In this document: one piece after another, positions 24,726 through 32,272 of the stretch | How positions within the stretch are numbered: the first letter of the stretch is position 1 | Layout of the letters: each line of letters starts with the position of its first letter | Origin: Lactiplantibacillus daoliensis | GTDB taxonomy: Bacteria > Bacillota > Bacilli > Lactobacillales > Lactobacillaceae | DNA length: 64,000 bases | Direction: 5' to 3' | Assembly (NCBI RefSeq): GCF_005405005.1 | Contig: NZ_BJDH01000006.1 | Coordinates: 160,108-224,107, forward strand | The notes under the pieces: model-generated | The model's database searches: none | Told to the model about the DNA's origin: nothing | Seen by the model: the letters and a program-made list of their open reading frames with translations, nothing else | Program-made: the position numbers and the translations under genes

Positions 24726-25547
24726 ATGTTACTATTTCAAGCATTTTTAATTTCTATATTTTGTTATTTGGGCGCACTTAGTACCCCATGGTTATTTGGC
24801 TTAACTGGCGGTTGGTACACATTGTCACGGCCATTGGTTTCAGGATTAATTATCGGGATTATTGTTGGTGATGTGACACGTGGGATTATTATTGGTGTGG
24901 CTGTTCAAGCGGTATACATTGCGTTAGTTACACCTGGTGGGCAGATGCCGGCTGATCTTAACTTTGTTGCTTACCCAGCAATTGCCTTGGCAGTGTTATC
25001 GAATGCTTCAACTGGTGTTGCTGTGACATTGGCAACCACGATTGGGGTAATTGGGACGATTGTTTTCAATTTATTCCAAGTTGGGAATTCGTTCTGGAAT
25101 CATCGTGCAGCCACAGCGATTGAAGAAGGCAATGAACGGTCTTTCCACGTTAACACGGTTTGGGGTCCTCAAATCTTTAACTTTTTACTTCGTTTTATCC
25201 CTTCATTTTTAGTCATCTATTTTGGTGCTGGGTTTGCTAAAACGATGCTCAACAGTATGCCTAAGTACATCTTAGATGTCATGACTTTCCTAGGTGGCGC
25301 CTTGCCAGCATTAGGGATCGTCATGTTACTAACCGTTGTGATTAAGAAAAACTATATGTGGGCGTTCTTCCTGTTCGGTTTTGTTGCGATTGTATTTCTT
25401 AAATTGAATATGATAGCGTTAACAATGGTGGCCGTGATGGTTGCGATTATTTTCTACTTTGCCATTTCTAATGGTAATTCTTCAAAAGGCTCAACTAACG
25501 GGACGGACAATAGTAGTGACAGTGGCGAAGATGAGGAGGAATTCTGA
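24726..25547 (+). CDS. PTS mannose-class EIIC
   Basis: A 273-residue integral membrane subunit of the sorbose/mannose EIIC family, with hydrophobic helices throughout and the typical SRPLVSGLIIGIIVGD near the N-terminus and TPGGQMPADLNFVAYPAIALA in the first third. The C-terminus ends in an unusual Ser/Asp/Glu-rich tail (SSDSGEDEEEF). Together with EIID it forms the sugar channel. AGGAGG lies before the ATG, and its stop overlaps the start of the EIID gene. Confidence 0.95.
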   Translation: MLLFQAFLISIFCYLGALSTPWLFGLTGGWYTLSRPLVSGLIIGIIVGDVTRGIIIGVAVQAVYIALVTPGGQMPADLNFVAYPAIALAVLSNASTGVAVTLATTIGVIGTIVFNLFQVGNSFWNHRAATAIEEGNERSFHVNTVWGPQIFNFLLRFIPSFLVIYFGAGFAKTMLNSMPKYILDVMTFLGGALPALGIVMLLTVVIKKNYMWAFFLFGFVAIVFLKLNMIALTMVAVMVAIIFYFAISNGNSSKGSTNGTDNSSDSGEDEEEF

Positions 25548-26380
25548 TGGATAACCAAACAAAATTATTAGATAAAAAAACTATTCATAAATCTTATGTT
25601 AGATGGATGATGTTTAACTTGGTTGCAACCAGTTACGAATTCTTGGAAGCATTCGGTTTTGCGTACGCGATGGAACCAGTCTTGAAAAAGCTGTATGAGC
25701 CAGATTCACCTGAGTATAAAGAAGCGCTGAAACGGCATGCTATTTTCTTCAATACTGAACCACAATTAGGGGCGCTTATTACTGGGATTACAGTTGGTTT
25801 AGAGGAACAACATGCTAGTGGTAATCAAGAAATTGATGGCGATTTTATTAGCAGTTTAAAGGTTGGTTTGATGGGGCCAATTGCTGGTATTGGTGATTCA
25901 ATGATTCCGGGAATGTTGATTCCAATTTTGCTCTCGATTGGGATGGGCTTAGCCGGTGGTGGCAGCGTTTTAGGACCATTGTTCTATATCGTCGCTTATA
26001 ACTTAATTGCAATTTTAGGCTCACGTTATTTATTCTATAAAGGTTATGAACTAGGAACGGCCTCCGTAGATCTATTTGTAGGTGACGTTGCTAAAAAAGT
26101 CACTCAAGCAATTACGGTCTTAGGGACAATCGTTACTGGCGGTGTTGCGGCATCTTATGTAAATGTGCCAGTTAATATTAAAATCCAGATGGCACATACA
26201 AGTTTGGATATTCAGAAGATTTTAGATGGTATTTTTCCATCATTAGTACCCTTACTGGTTGTCTTTGTTTCTTGGTATTTCATGGCTAAAAAACATGTGT
26301 CACCAATTAAATTGATTGTCGCGTATTTCATTATCGCTTTCGTTTGTTACGGAATCGGTTATGGCATCATGGCATTATAG
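25547..26380 (+). CDS. PTS mannose-class EIID
   Basis: A 277-residue subunit of the mannose EIID family. The cytosolic N-terminal half includes RHAIFFNTEPQLGALITGI and the conserved GPIAGIGDSMIPG; C-terminal membrane helices follow. It pairs with EIIC; in related systems the EIIC/EIID complex is also the receptor of class IIa bacteriocins. It overlaps the EIIC gene by one base, giving coupled translation, and is followed 18 bp later by EIIA. Confidence 0.95.
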   Translation: MDNQTKLLDKKTIHKSYVRWMMFNLVATSYEFLEAFGFAYAMEPVLKKLYEPDSPEYKEALKRHAIFFNTEPQLGALITGITVGLEEQHASGNQEIDGDFISSLKVGLMGPIAGIGDSMIPGMLIPILLSIGMGLAGGGSVLGPLFYIVAYNLIAILGSRYLFYKGYELGTASVDLFVGDVAKKVTQAITVLGTIVTGGVAASYVNVPVNIKIQMAHTSLDIQKILDGIFPSLVPLLVVFVSWYFMAKKHVSPIKLIVAYFIIAFVCYGIGYGIMAL

Positions 26381-26398
26381 TATGGAGGAAACAGGAAA

Positions 26399-26797
26399 AT
26401 GCAACTAATTTTAGTTAGTCACCCTGGTGTCGCAAGTGGTATGCAAAAAGCAGCGAACTTTATCGCAGGCACGACCGGAAACAGTGTTTGTGTTGAGTTA
26501 GACGAGCATGGTATTGAGGACTTTAAACAGCGAGTGAAAACGGTTATTGATCAGCTCGACAAGCGCGAACCAGTTAGATTGATTTCGGATATTCCAGCAG
26601 GTTCACCCGGTAATACGGCACTTGCTTTATTAAAGCAACAAGATTTCAATGTTGACTATTTATCTGGGATGAATCTTGGGATGATTTTAGATTTAATTTT
26701 GAGTGAGTCTGTCGATAGTGCACTAGCAGCAGGTAAGAGCAGTATTCAGCAATTTGATGAGGATACTGGGCCTGAAACAGAGGAAGAGGACTTTTAA
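26399..26797 (+). CDS. PTS mannose-class EIIA
   Basis: A 132-residue EIIA domain protein of the mannose class. The phospho-accepting His is in LVSHPGVASGM (His about residue 8), a shift of one position from the usual His near residue 9-10. It receives phosphate from HPr and passes it to EIIB. The C-terminus is acidic (TGPETEEEDF). GGAGG precedes the start. A GntR-type motif follows the stop and separates the PTS part of the operon from the isomerase part. Confidence 0.93.
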   Translation: MQLILVSHPGVASGMQKAANFIAGTTGNSVCVELDEHGIEDFKQRVKTVIDQLDKREPVRLISDIPAGSPGNTALALLKQQDFNVDYLSGMNLGMILDLILSESVDSALAAGKSSIQQFDEDTGPETEEEDF

Positions 26798-26810
26798 AGC
26801 GTCTGAAGTA

Positions 26811-26831
26811 ATGTTATATCAATATAAACAT
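26811..26831. promoter_or_regulatory. Candidate GntR operator 3 between PTS and isomerase genes
   Basis: A motif containing TTATATCAATATAA (26814-26827), flanked by ATG / CAT, repeats the word found at 24078. It lies 14 bp after the EIIA stop and 15 bp before the next start, so it could act as a second, internal control point. Confidence 0.6.
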
Positions 26832-26845
26832 TAGGAGGATTTTAA

Positions 26846-28585
26846 ATGACTTACGATTTAACACCAACGACTAAGATTGAAAACTATGAGTTTGCTTTTA
26901 GCGGTTACCAACGAATTTCAACCTACTTGACAGAACAAATTGTTAATCAACTAAAGAAAAAAGCTGACGTTACAATTGCGATTGAGTGTTACCCAGGTGT
27001 GGATACGGATGACTTAAAACAGCAATTAGTTGATAAATTACCAGTTGATCAGAGTTACTTTGCGGATGATTATGCGATGACACCAGAGAGCTTGAATCAA
27101 AAAGTGGCCGATACAGTTACTGATGATCGCGTATTGGGTGTAATGTCGCATTATCAGGTTGCCGATTTTTATCCTGATATCAAGACTGTGCGCGCAGATA
27201 TTGTCACCGGCTCTGGTGTAACAGTGGTATACGGTACCGGTGCGACAGTATTAGCTTCTAATCCAGATATATTAATTTATTGTGATTTGGCACGTTGGGA
27301 AATTCAATTACGGTACCGTGCTGGAATGCCAAATTGGCAACAGGATAACGCAGACGAAGATCCACTACGGAAATTCAAACGCGGCTATTTCTTTGAATGG
27401 CGTATGGCTGATCGGTTAAAACGACAGTTATTACCCAAAACAGATTATTTGTTAGATACAAATGACAAATCAGAACCTAAATTAATTACTGGTAAAGATT
27501 TATTAGCCAGCCTAAAAGTACTGACCAAGCAGCCTTATCGGACTGTTCCATATTTCGATGCGAGCGTTTGGGGCGGGCAGTGGATGAAGCAACACTTTGA
27601 TTTACCAGATAATGGGCAAAACTATGGTTGGGCTTTTGACGGTGTTCCAGAGGAAAATAGTTTGTATTTCCAATATGGTAAGGTTCGTATTGAGGTTCCA
27701 GCAATGGACCTAATGTTAACCAATCCGGAGAGTATTTTAGGTGATCGGGTTTTTGCTCGATTTGGTGCAGAATTTCCAATTCGCTTTGATTATTTGGATA
27801 CGATGTCCGGTGGCAATTTGAGCCTGCAAGTGCATCCAATGACTGAATATATTAAAGATAAATATGGAATGGCTTATACCCAAGATGAAAGTTATTATAT
27901 TTTGGATGCTAAGTCGGATTCTTCTGTTTATCTGGGTTTAAAAGACGGTATTGATCACAAACAGTTAGCTACTGATTTTTATAAATCCGCAGCTGGTGAG
28001 ATTAAGTTTCCAGATGAAAAGTACGTTAATCATTTGCCAGCGAAGAAACATGACCATTTTCTGATTCCAGCGGGTACCATCCATTGTGGCGGCTCGGATA
28101 CAGTTGTTTTGGAAATTAGTGCAACGCCATATATTTTCACCTTCAAGATGTGGGATTGGGGTCGGATTGGTTTAGATGGTAAGCCACGACCATTGCATGT
28201 GGATGAAGGATTGGAAAATTTGCAATATAATCGGACAACTGACTGGGTCCAAAAGAACTTAGTTAATCAATTTACGCCGCTTACAACAAATTCTCACGAG
28301 CGGGTCGAGCGAACGGGATTGCATGCAACACTTGAGTTTATTGATACGAATCGCCACTGGATTAAGGACGAAGCAGTTCTCAAAACACAGGGAAGTGTTA
28401 ACATGTTGAATCTGGTTGAGGGTGAAGAAGCCATGATTGAGAGTACGACTGGCGACTTTGCACCATTCCATGTTAATTATGGCGAAACTTTCATTGTTCC
28501 TTCTGGTGTGAAGACGTATCGAATTCATAATTTACATCCTGAAAATGGTGAAATTGGCGTATTACAGGCATTTGTAAAAGAATAG
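26846..28585 (+). CDS. Large class I mannose-6-phosphate isomerase-like protein
   Basis: A 579-residue protein. The C-terminal part (about 250-579) is a class I mannose-6-phosphate isomerase double cupin, with likely zinc ligands in LSLQVHP (Gln and His), DESYY (Glu) and PAGTIHCGG (His). The N-terminal ~230 residues are extra: they include AIECYPGVDTDD and WRMADRLKRQLLP and look like a degenerate nucleotide-kinase-type fold, though I cannot name it. Ordinary enzymes of this family are about 320 residues. It would interconvert an aldose phosphate and a ketose phosphate from the PTS sugar. AGGAGG precedes the ATG. Confidence 0.85.
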   Translation: MTYDLTPTTKIENYEFAFSGYQRISTYLTEQIVNQLKKKADVTIAIECYPGVDTDDLKQQLVDKLPVDQSYFADDYAMTPESLNQKVADTVTDDRVLGVMSHYQVADFYPDIKTVRADIVTGSGVTVVYGTGATVLASNPDILIYCDLARWEIQLRYRAGMPNWQQDNADEDPLRKFKRGYFFEWRMADRLKRQLLPKTDYLLDTNDKSEPKLITGKDLLASLKVLTKQPYRTVPYFDASVWGGQWMKQHFDLPDNGQNYGWAFDGVPEENSLYFQYGKVRIEVPAMDLMLTNPESILGDRVFARFGAEFPIRFDYLDTMSGGNLSLQVHPMTEYIKDKYGMAYTQDESYYILDAKSDSSVYLGLKDGIDHKQLATDFYKSAAGEIKFPDEKYVNHLPAKKHDHFLIPAGTIHCGGSDTVVLEISATPYIFTFKMWDWGRIGLDGKPRPLHVDEGLENLQYNRTTDWVQKNLVNQFTPLTTNSHERVERTGLHATLEFIDTNRHWIKDEAVLKTQGSVNMLNLVEGEEAMIESTTGDFAPFHVNYGETFIVPSGVKTYRIHNLHPENGEIGVLQAFVKE

Positions 28586-28600
28586 GAAGGAACGAGTAAG

Positions 28601-29377
28601 ATGTTTGATTCTGGTTTAGATGTTAATGTGCAGGCAGATTTAAAGATAACGTATGGTCATGAGACGTATGGTCCGGAAAATGAGCAACGACATTTAGATG
28701 ATATTCGCCGAAGCTTGTTGGATCCATCGGCATCTGGTCCAGATCTTGTTTATTCTATTGCAATGGATGTCGGTCGTAAAAGCGATGTCATGGATCTAAA
28801 GCAGAGAATGTTGCTGTATGGGGTATGTGCTTACGCTAAAGGGAAAATTGGTCGAGAACCAGTAAGAAGTCAGGGGCATATTCATGCGGTTTCAATGTCT
28901 TGTGGGAGTTCAACGCCAGAAGTTTATGAAGTTTGGTCGGGCGAGGCTATCATTATGATGCAGCCGGATGCTACAGATACACCAGAAAAATGTTATGCCG
29001 TGCATGTGAAGCCGGGTGAAGTCGTTGTTGTGCCACCAAAGTGGGCGCACTGTACCATTAATGGTAACCCTGAAACCGATATGATTTTTGGCGCGTGGTG
29101 TATTCGTGACTTTGGATTTGAGTATGACGATGTTAGAGCACATCATGGATTGGCGTTTTATCCAATCGTGAATGATGATGGTAGTATTGGCTGGTTGCCA
29201 AATCGTCGTTATCAAGGCGTGGAATTAATTGATAAAGCTGTACGTTCTTACCAAGATGATTTGAAAATTACACCAGGAGTTTCAATTTATCAACAATATA
29301 TCAATAATCATGACAAATTCGATTTTGTAACTCAACCAGGAAAGTATCAACAGATTTGGGATAACTATCAGCCTTAA
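28601..29377 (+). CDS. Cupin-type glucose-6-phosphate isomerase-like protein (258 aa)
   Basis: A 258-residue cupin related to archaeal-type glucose-6-phosphate isomerase (PF06560-like). The metal-binding cupin is seen in SQGHIHAVS (His pair), TPEVYEVWSGEA (Glu) and VPPKWAHCTIN (His). It is longer than the next gene product and clearly not a duplicate of it: the regions around the cupin differ. GGAAGG precedes the ATG, and the gene starts 15 bp after the mannose-6-phosphate isomerase-like gene. Substrate and role beside the other two isomerase-type genes are unknown. Confidence 0.85.
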   Translation: MFDSGLDVNVQADLKITYGHETYGPENEQRHLDDIRRSLLDPSASGPDLVYSIAMDVGRKSDVMDLKQRMLLYGVCAYAKGKIGREPVRSQGHIHAVSMSCGSSTPEVYEVWSGEAIIMMQPDATDTPEKCYAVHVKPGEVVVVPPKWAHCTINGNPETDMIFGAWCIRDFGFEYDDVRAHHGLAFYPIVNDDGSIGWLPNRRYQGVELIDKAVRSYQDDLKITPGVSIYQQYINNHDKFDFVTQPGKYQQIWDNYQP

Positions 29378-29392
29378 TTTAGGAGCAAAATA

Positions 29393-29947
29393 ATGAAAGT
29401 CAATAAGGTTCCAACTGAATTATTAAGAGATGGACACCTAAAAGGTGCTTTTACAACGGGAGAAACTAACTTATCTGCAATTAATGATTGGTTATTGAAT
29501 CCCAGTGACTTAGACACCAATCCTGAAATTTATAGTGTCCAGGTGGCAGATAATAACATTGAAGATGGACAACCAGGCGGCCTATTCTTTGGTGTCTCAC
29601 GGATAGCACCGGGCAATGTTCACGGTGAATTTTATTTCACTAAAGGTCACTTTCATAAAAAAATCGATACTGGTGAATATTATTGGGGAATTTCAGGCAG
29701 TGGCTTGTTGTTACTAGGAGATACTGACGGTAACGAAAGATTGCTGGCAGTTGAGCCAGGTGCGGTGTTATATATTCCGGGAAAGACAGCCCATCGGTTA
29801 ATCAACATTGGACAGGGAACGTTAGCAGTCGGTGCGGTCTGGCAATCTGAGTCAGGCCATGCGTATAGTAAGAACGGTAACTTGTTCAAGACACACGTTT
29901 TGAAAGACGCTTCGAGCATTGGTTATAAAGTTATTCAGGATCAGTAA
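29393..29947 (+). CDS. Cupin-type glucose-6-phosphate isomerase-like protein (184 aa)
   Basis: A 184-residue cupin of the phosphoglucose isomerase type. Metal ligands are in FTKGHFHKKIDTGEYYWGI (His-His-Glu) and IPGKTAHRLIN (His). This arrangement closely follows the cupin phosphoglucose isomerase of archaea and some Firmicutes. It is the last gene of the operon, 15 bp after the previous cupin. TAGGAGC precedes the ATG. Having two cupin isomerases and a mannose-6-phosphate isomerase homologue in one operon is unusual. Confidence 0.87.
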   Translation: MKVNKVPTELLRDGHLKGAFTTGETNLSAINDWLLNPSDLDTNPEIYSVQVADNNIEDGQPGGLFFGVSRIAPGNVHGEFYFTKGHFHKKIDTGEYYWGISGSGLLLLGDTDGNERLLAVEPGAVLYIPGKTAHRLINIGQGTLAVGAVWQSESGHAYSKNGNLFKTHVLKDASSIGYKVIQDQ

Positions 29948-30048
29948 AACAGCCAATAGGCAGATTAGAAAAGGGTTCATTGAGGGCTCTTTTTTGATAT
30001 ACTACCAACTAGAGAGACAATCAAGAAATAATAAAGGTGGTGGCTAGT

Positions 30049-30150
30049 TTGCAACAGGTTAAAGCAGTCTTTAAGACGATATTAACAGCCGGAACCTTGA
30101 TGATCGCGATGGTAAGCATTTATCGAACAGTGTTAAAAGCATTTAAATAA
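30049..30150 (+). CDS. Possible small membrane peptide (33 aa)
   Basis: A 33-residue frame starting at TTG with AAAGGTGG 8 bases before it. The product MQQVKAVFKTILTAGTLMIA... is a single amphipathic-to-hydrophobic helix with Lys at both ends, similar in layout to small holin-like or type I toxin peptides. A perfect 12-bp hairpin follows 6 bp after the stop. No homology claim is made; it may be a small toxin or an unexpressed frame. Confidence 0.45.
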   Translation: MQQVKAVFKTILTAGTLMIAMVSIYRTVLKAFK

Positions 30151-30156
30151 ACAACC

Positions 30157-30192
30157 CAGCCCGTGATTGTGGACAACTGCAATCACGGGCTG
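30157..30192 (+). terminator. Perfect hairpin downstream of the 33-aa frame
   Basis: CAGCCCGTGATT / AATCACGGGCTG with a 12-base loop. No T-run follows, so it may be a weak terminator or a protein-binding palindrome. Confidence 0.5.
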
Positions 30193-30228
30193 AGTTATCC
30201 CCCTGTGGACAGAGTTGTTTACAGAGGC

Positions 30229-30260
30229 CCTTTCATATGTTAATATCAACATATGAAAGG
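30229..30260. promoter_or_regulatory. Palindromic operator of the ArsR-type regulator
   Basis: CCTTTCATATGTT-AATATC-AACATATGAAAGG, a perfect 13-bp inverted repeat with a 6-bp spacer, ends 13 bp before the chosen arsR start. It fits the symmetrical operators of ArsR/SmtB metal sensors. Confidence 0.75.
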
Positions 30261-30273
30261 GATGACATACGAC

Positions 30274-30600
30274 ATGACTAAACCAAATTTAATTGAAACT
30301 ACAAAGCTACAAGAATCAGACCGAATTTTTAAGTTATTGAGCAATCCGACGCGTCTACAATTATTATACGTTTTGGAGCAACAAGAACTAAATGTTAGTG
30401 AGTTAGGCGCATTGCTACAACTTGAACAGTCGGTGATTTCACATCAGTTGGCACTGTTACGCCAACATCAATTGGTTAGTGCGCACAAAGTCGGTAAAGC
30501 GAGCTATTACCGCTTAGATGATCCGCATATTTTAGACGTTATCAATGAAATGCTTGAACACGCGGATCACGTCGTCCGAGGGGTGAAACATGGTGAATAA
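30274..30600 (+). CDS. ArsR/SmtB-family regulator
   Basis: A 108-residue winged-helix repressor: [19 protein letters not shown], the recognition helix [17 protein letters not shown] and the wing [18 protein letters not shown]. SmtB/CzrA-type metal ligands would lie in the last helix; the C-terminal region has [24 protein letters not shown], with Asp and His residues placed like the CzrA zinc site (D and H ... H and H). That suggests zinc or cobalt sensing, by inference. Three in-frame ATGs exist (30253, 30262, 30274); the last has the best spacing to GAAAGGG. It overlaps the next gene by 11 bp. Confidence 0.87.
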   Translation: MTKPNLIETTKLQESDRIFKLLSNPTRLQLLYVLEQQELNVSELGALLQLEQSVISHQLALLRQHQLVSAHKVGKASYYRLDDPHILDVINEMLEHADHVVRGVKHGE

Positions 30601-31210
30601 GACTAGCTTAGTGCAACAGAGTTTGCGGACAGAATTCTTTTCAACTGCTTGGATGGCGTTTGAGTTCGTGGTTGGTCTGACTGCAGGGCTACAAGCCGGC
30701 TCGATTTTGTTGATTGCGTTTGGACTCGATAGTTTCTTGGAAATTATTGCGGGTGGTACGCTGATTTGGCGTCTACGTAAAGAGGCCAATGGTGCGCCAA
30801 CCGCGGAGATTGAACGCGCTGAGCGCCGATCATCGCTAGTGGTTGGAACGGTTTTACTGGGACTGGCGGTTTACGTGACTAGCATGTCAATTTTTAATTT
30901 AGTGACCCATCAAGTGGCTAATGAAAGTCCAATGGGGCTAGCCATTGCGATGGCCTCGGTACTGTTGATGCCATATTTTACATGGCGTAAGCGCAAACTC
31001 GGTCATGCCTTGCATTCTGCGGCGTTGGTCGAAGATGGCATGTGTAATATTACTTGTGCCTATATGGCAGGAACTGTTTTGATTGGTGCCATCGTGACGA
31101 TGTTATTTAATTGGTGGTGGGCTGATTCCGTCGCGGCCTTAGTGTTGGTTTACTTTATTGCTAGCGAAGGTTGGGAATCATTTCAAGCCGGCCGGGGGGA
31201 AACTGAATAA
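30590..31210 (+). CDS. Cation-efflux-like membrane protein lacking the cytosolic domain
   Basis: A 206-residue protein with about six hydrophobic helices. Two stretches match the metal-binding helices of cation diffusion facilitators: [12 protein letters not shown] (helix 2) and [14 protein letters not shown] with [11 protein letters not shown] (helices 5-6). The usual C-terminal cytosolic domain is missing and the protein ends in GRGETE, about 90 residues shorter than most family members. It overlaps an ArsR-type gene, so metal export under metal control is likely. Confidence 0.8.
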   Translation: MVNKTSLVQQSLRTEFFSTAWMAFEFVVGLTAGLQAGSILLIAFGLDSFLEIIAGGTLIWRLRKEANGAPTAEIERAERRSSLVVGTVLLGLAVYVTSMSIFNLVTHQVANESPMGLAIAMASVLLMPYFTWRKRKLGHALHSAALVEDGMCNITCAYMAGTVLIGAIVTMLFNWWWADSVAALVLVYFIASEGWESFQAGRGETE

Positions 31211-31217
31211 AATCAAG

Positions 31218-31269
31218 AGTACTCAACCTAGGTTATCTGTGGATAACGTGCGGTTTGAGTACTTTTTAT
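31218..31269 (+). terminator. Terminator after the efflux-like gene
   Basis: AGTACTCAA / TTGAGTACT flanking a second stem (GGTTATC / GATAACG region), followed by TTTTTAT. Confidence 0.75.
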
Positions 31270-31430
31270 ATTTTTAGCTGTGGACAAGTTTTAGAAATGG
31301 CTTATTTTAGCTGCTTAAAATCGAATAAGTTGAGAGTTATGCACTGAAATAGATGAGCTCACATGGAATAGGTGGATAAATTGATTATGTTGGGGAATTG
31401 TTATACACAGGCTGGTGGAGGAGGGAGAAA

Positions 31431-31575
31431 CGATGAATTTGATATTCAACTCATTTTCCATGGCACGCATTCGTTTGGAAAGTGCGGATTGTGAGAGGTG
31501 GAGCTCGACGACAGCGTTAGAAATGTGTCGCAACTCGTAGACCGTGATGTAGGCTTGAATGTCATTGATGGTCAA
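31431..31575 (-). pseudogene. Remnant of a LysR-family regulator (N-terminal end only)
   Basis: About 48 residues (TINDIQAYITVYELRHIS ... LSQSALSKRMRAMENEL) match the start of LysR helix-turn-helix domains. After NIKF the similarity stops and the frame runs out into unrelated sequence. The rest of the gene is gone, so this is a decayed fragment. Confidence 0.7.
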
Positions 31576-31797
31576 TCTAATTACCGCTTTCTGGATCTGA
31601 AATAGTTGCTTTAAGTTAAACGTGGACGGTCAAATTAAACGGATCTTATTAACGAATGATTTAATAAAAAAATGCTAAGAACTCTATGTTTTGAGCTGAA
31701 ATTACTTGCAACGGCTTGTACCGAGAACGACAATAAAACTGGTGCTGAAGCGGTAGTACGCAAGTGCCAACGATAAACGAATAAGGGGTTGAGTTCA
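31576..31797. other. Non-coding stretch beside the LysR remnant
   Basis: About 220 bp with no supported gene; probably part of the same decayed segment. AAGGGG at 31783-31788 is the ribosome site of the following small gene. Confidence 0.4.
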
Positions 31798-31992
31798 ATG
31801 ATGATGACCGGGATTGTTTTCCTAGTTTTGTTGCTGGTAGGAATTTTATTAAGTGGGATTTTCTTCCGATATATGGCTGCGAGTGCCGGAATCTCGTTTG
31901 GCGCAATCAAGCTATCCGATTATCGGCTCGAATTTGTTAATGTATTACTCATGCTCGCTATTTTAGCCTGGGCCTTAATTCTGATTCATTAA
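31798..31992 (+). CDS. Small two-helix membrane protein
   Basis: A 64-residue protein starting MMMTGIVFLVLLLVGILL. Two membrane helices (about 4-26 and 43-62) are linked by a short loop FGAIKLSDYR. I do not recognise the family. AAGGGG lies 9 bases before the ATG at 31798; an in-frame TTG lies 9 bp upstream. It stands alone between a LysR remnant and a hairpin element. Confidence 0.65.
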   Translation: MMMTGIVFLVLLLVGILLSGIFFRYMAASAGISFGAIKLSDYRLEFVNVLLMLAILAWALILIH

Positions 31993-32064
31993 TCTAGCAA
32001 TTGGTGAGACATCTGGGACAAAACTTAGGCTCAATTTATTATTCCTAATATTTATAGCCGAAAC

Positions 32065-32174
32065 GTGGAACAAAAGGCTGCGACTTCCGCTTAGCTACGA
32101 AAGTCAAACGATTGAAAATGCCAATCATTTGATTTTCTAGGCTATGCTCGGTAGCAGACCGCTTTTTGTTCCAC
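32065..32174. repeat. Hairpin-ended intergenic element
   Basis: GTGGAACAAAAGGC at 32065-32078 pairs with GCTTTTTGTTCCAC at 32161-32174 (one G-T pair), enclosing ~80 bp with internal short stems, and a T-run follows. It resembles short palindromic intergenic repeats that are common in lactobacilli, and it may also terminate transcription. Confidence 0.55.
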
Positions 32175-32272
32175 TCTTTTTTGACCTTTTCACGCTTAAT
32201 ACTTGCGTGGATGGGGTCAACATCGCTATAGTGTTATTAACTTTGTAAAATAGTCGAATGGAGATGATCGGG

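Noticed and set aside
31230..31255. DnaA-box-like TGTGGATAA near 31238-31250 (and TTATCCCC at 30196) as part of an origin
   Set aside because: Isolated, with no box cluster and no dnaA or dnaN nearby; they lie in and near terminator hairpins.
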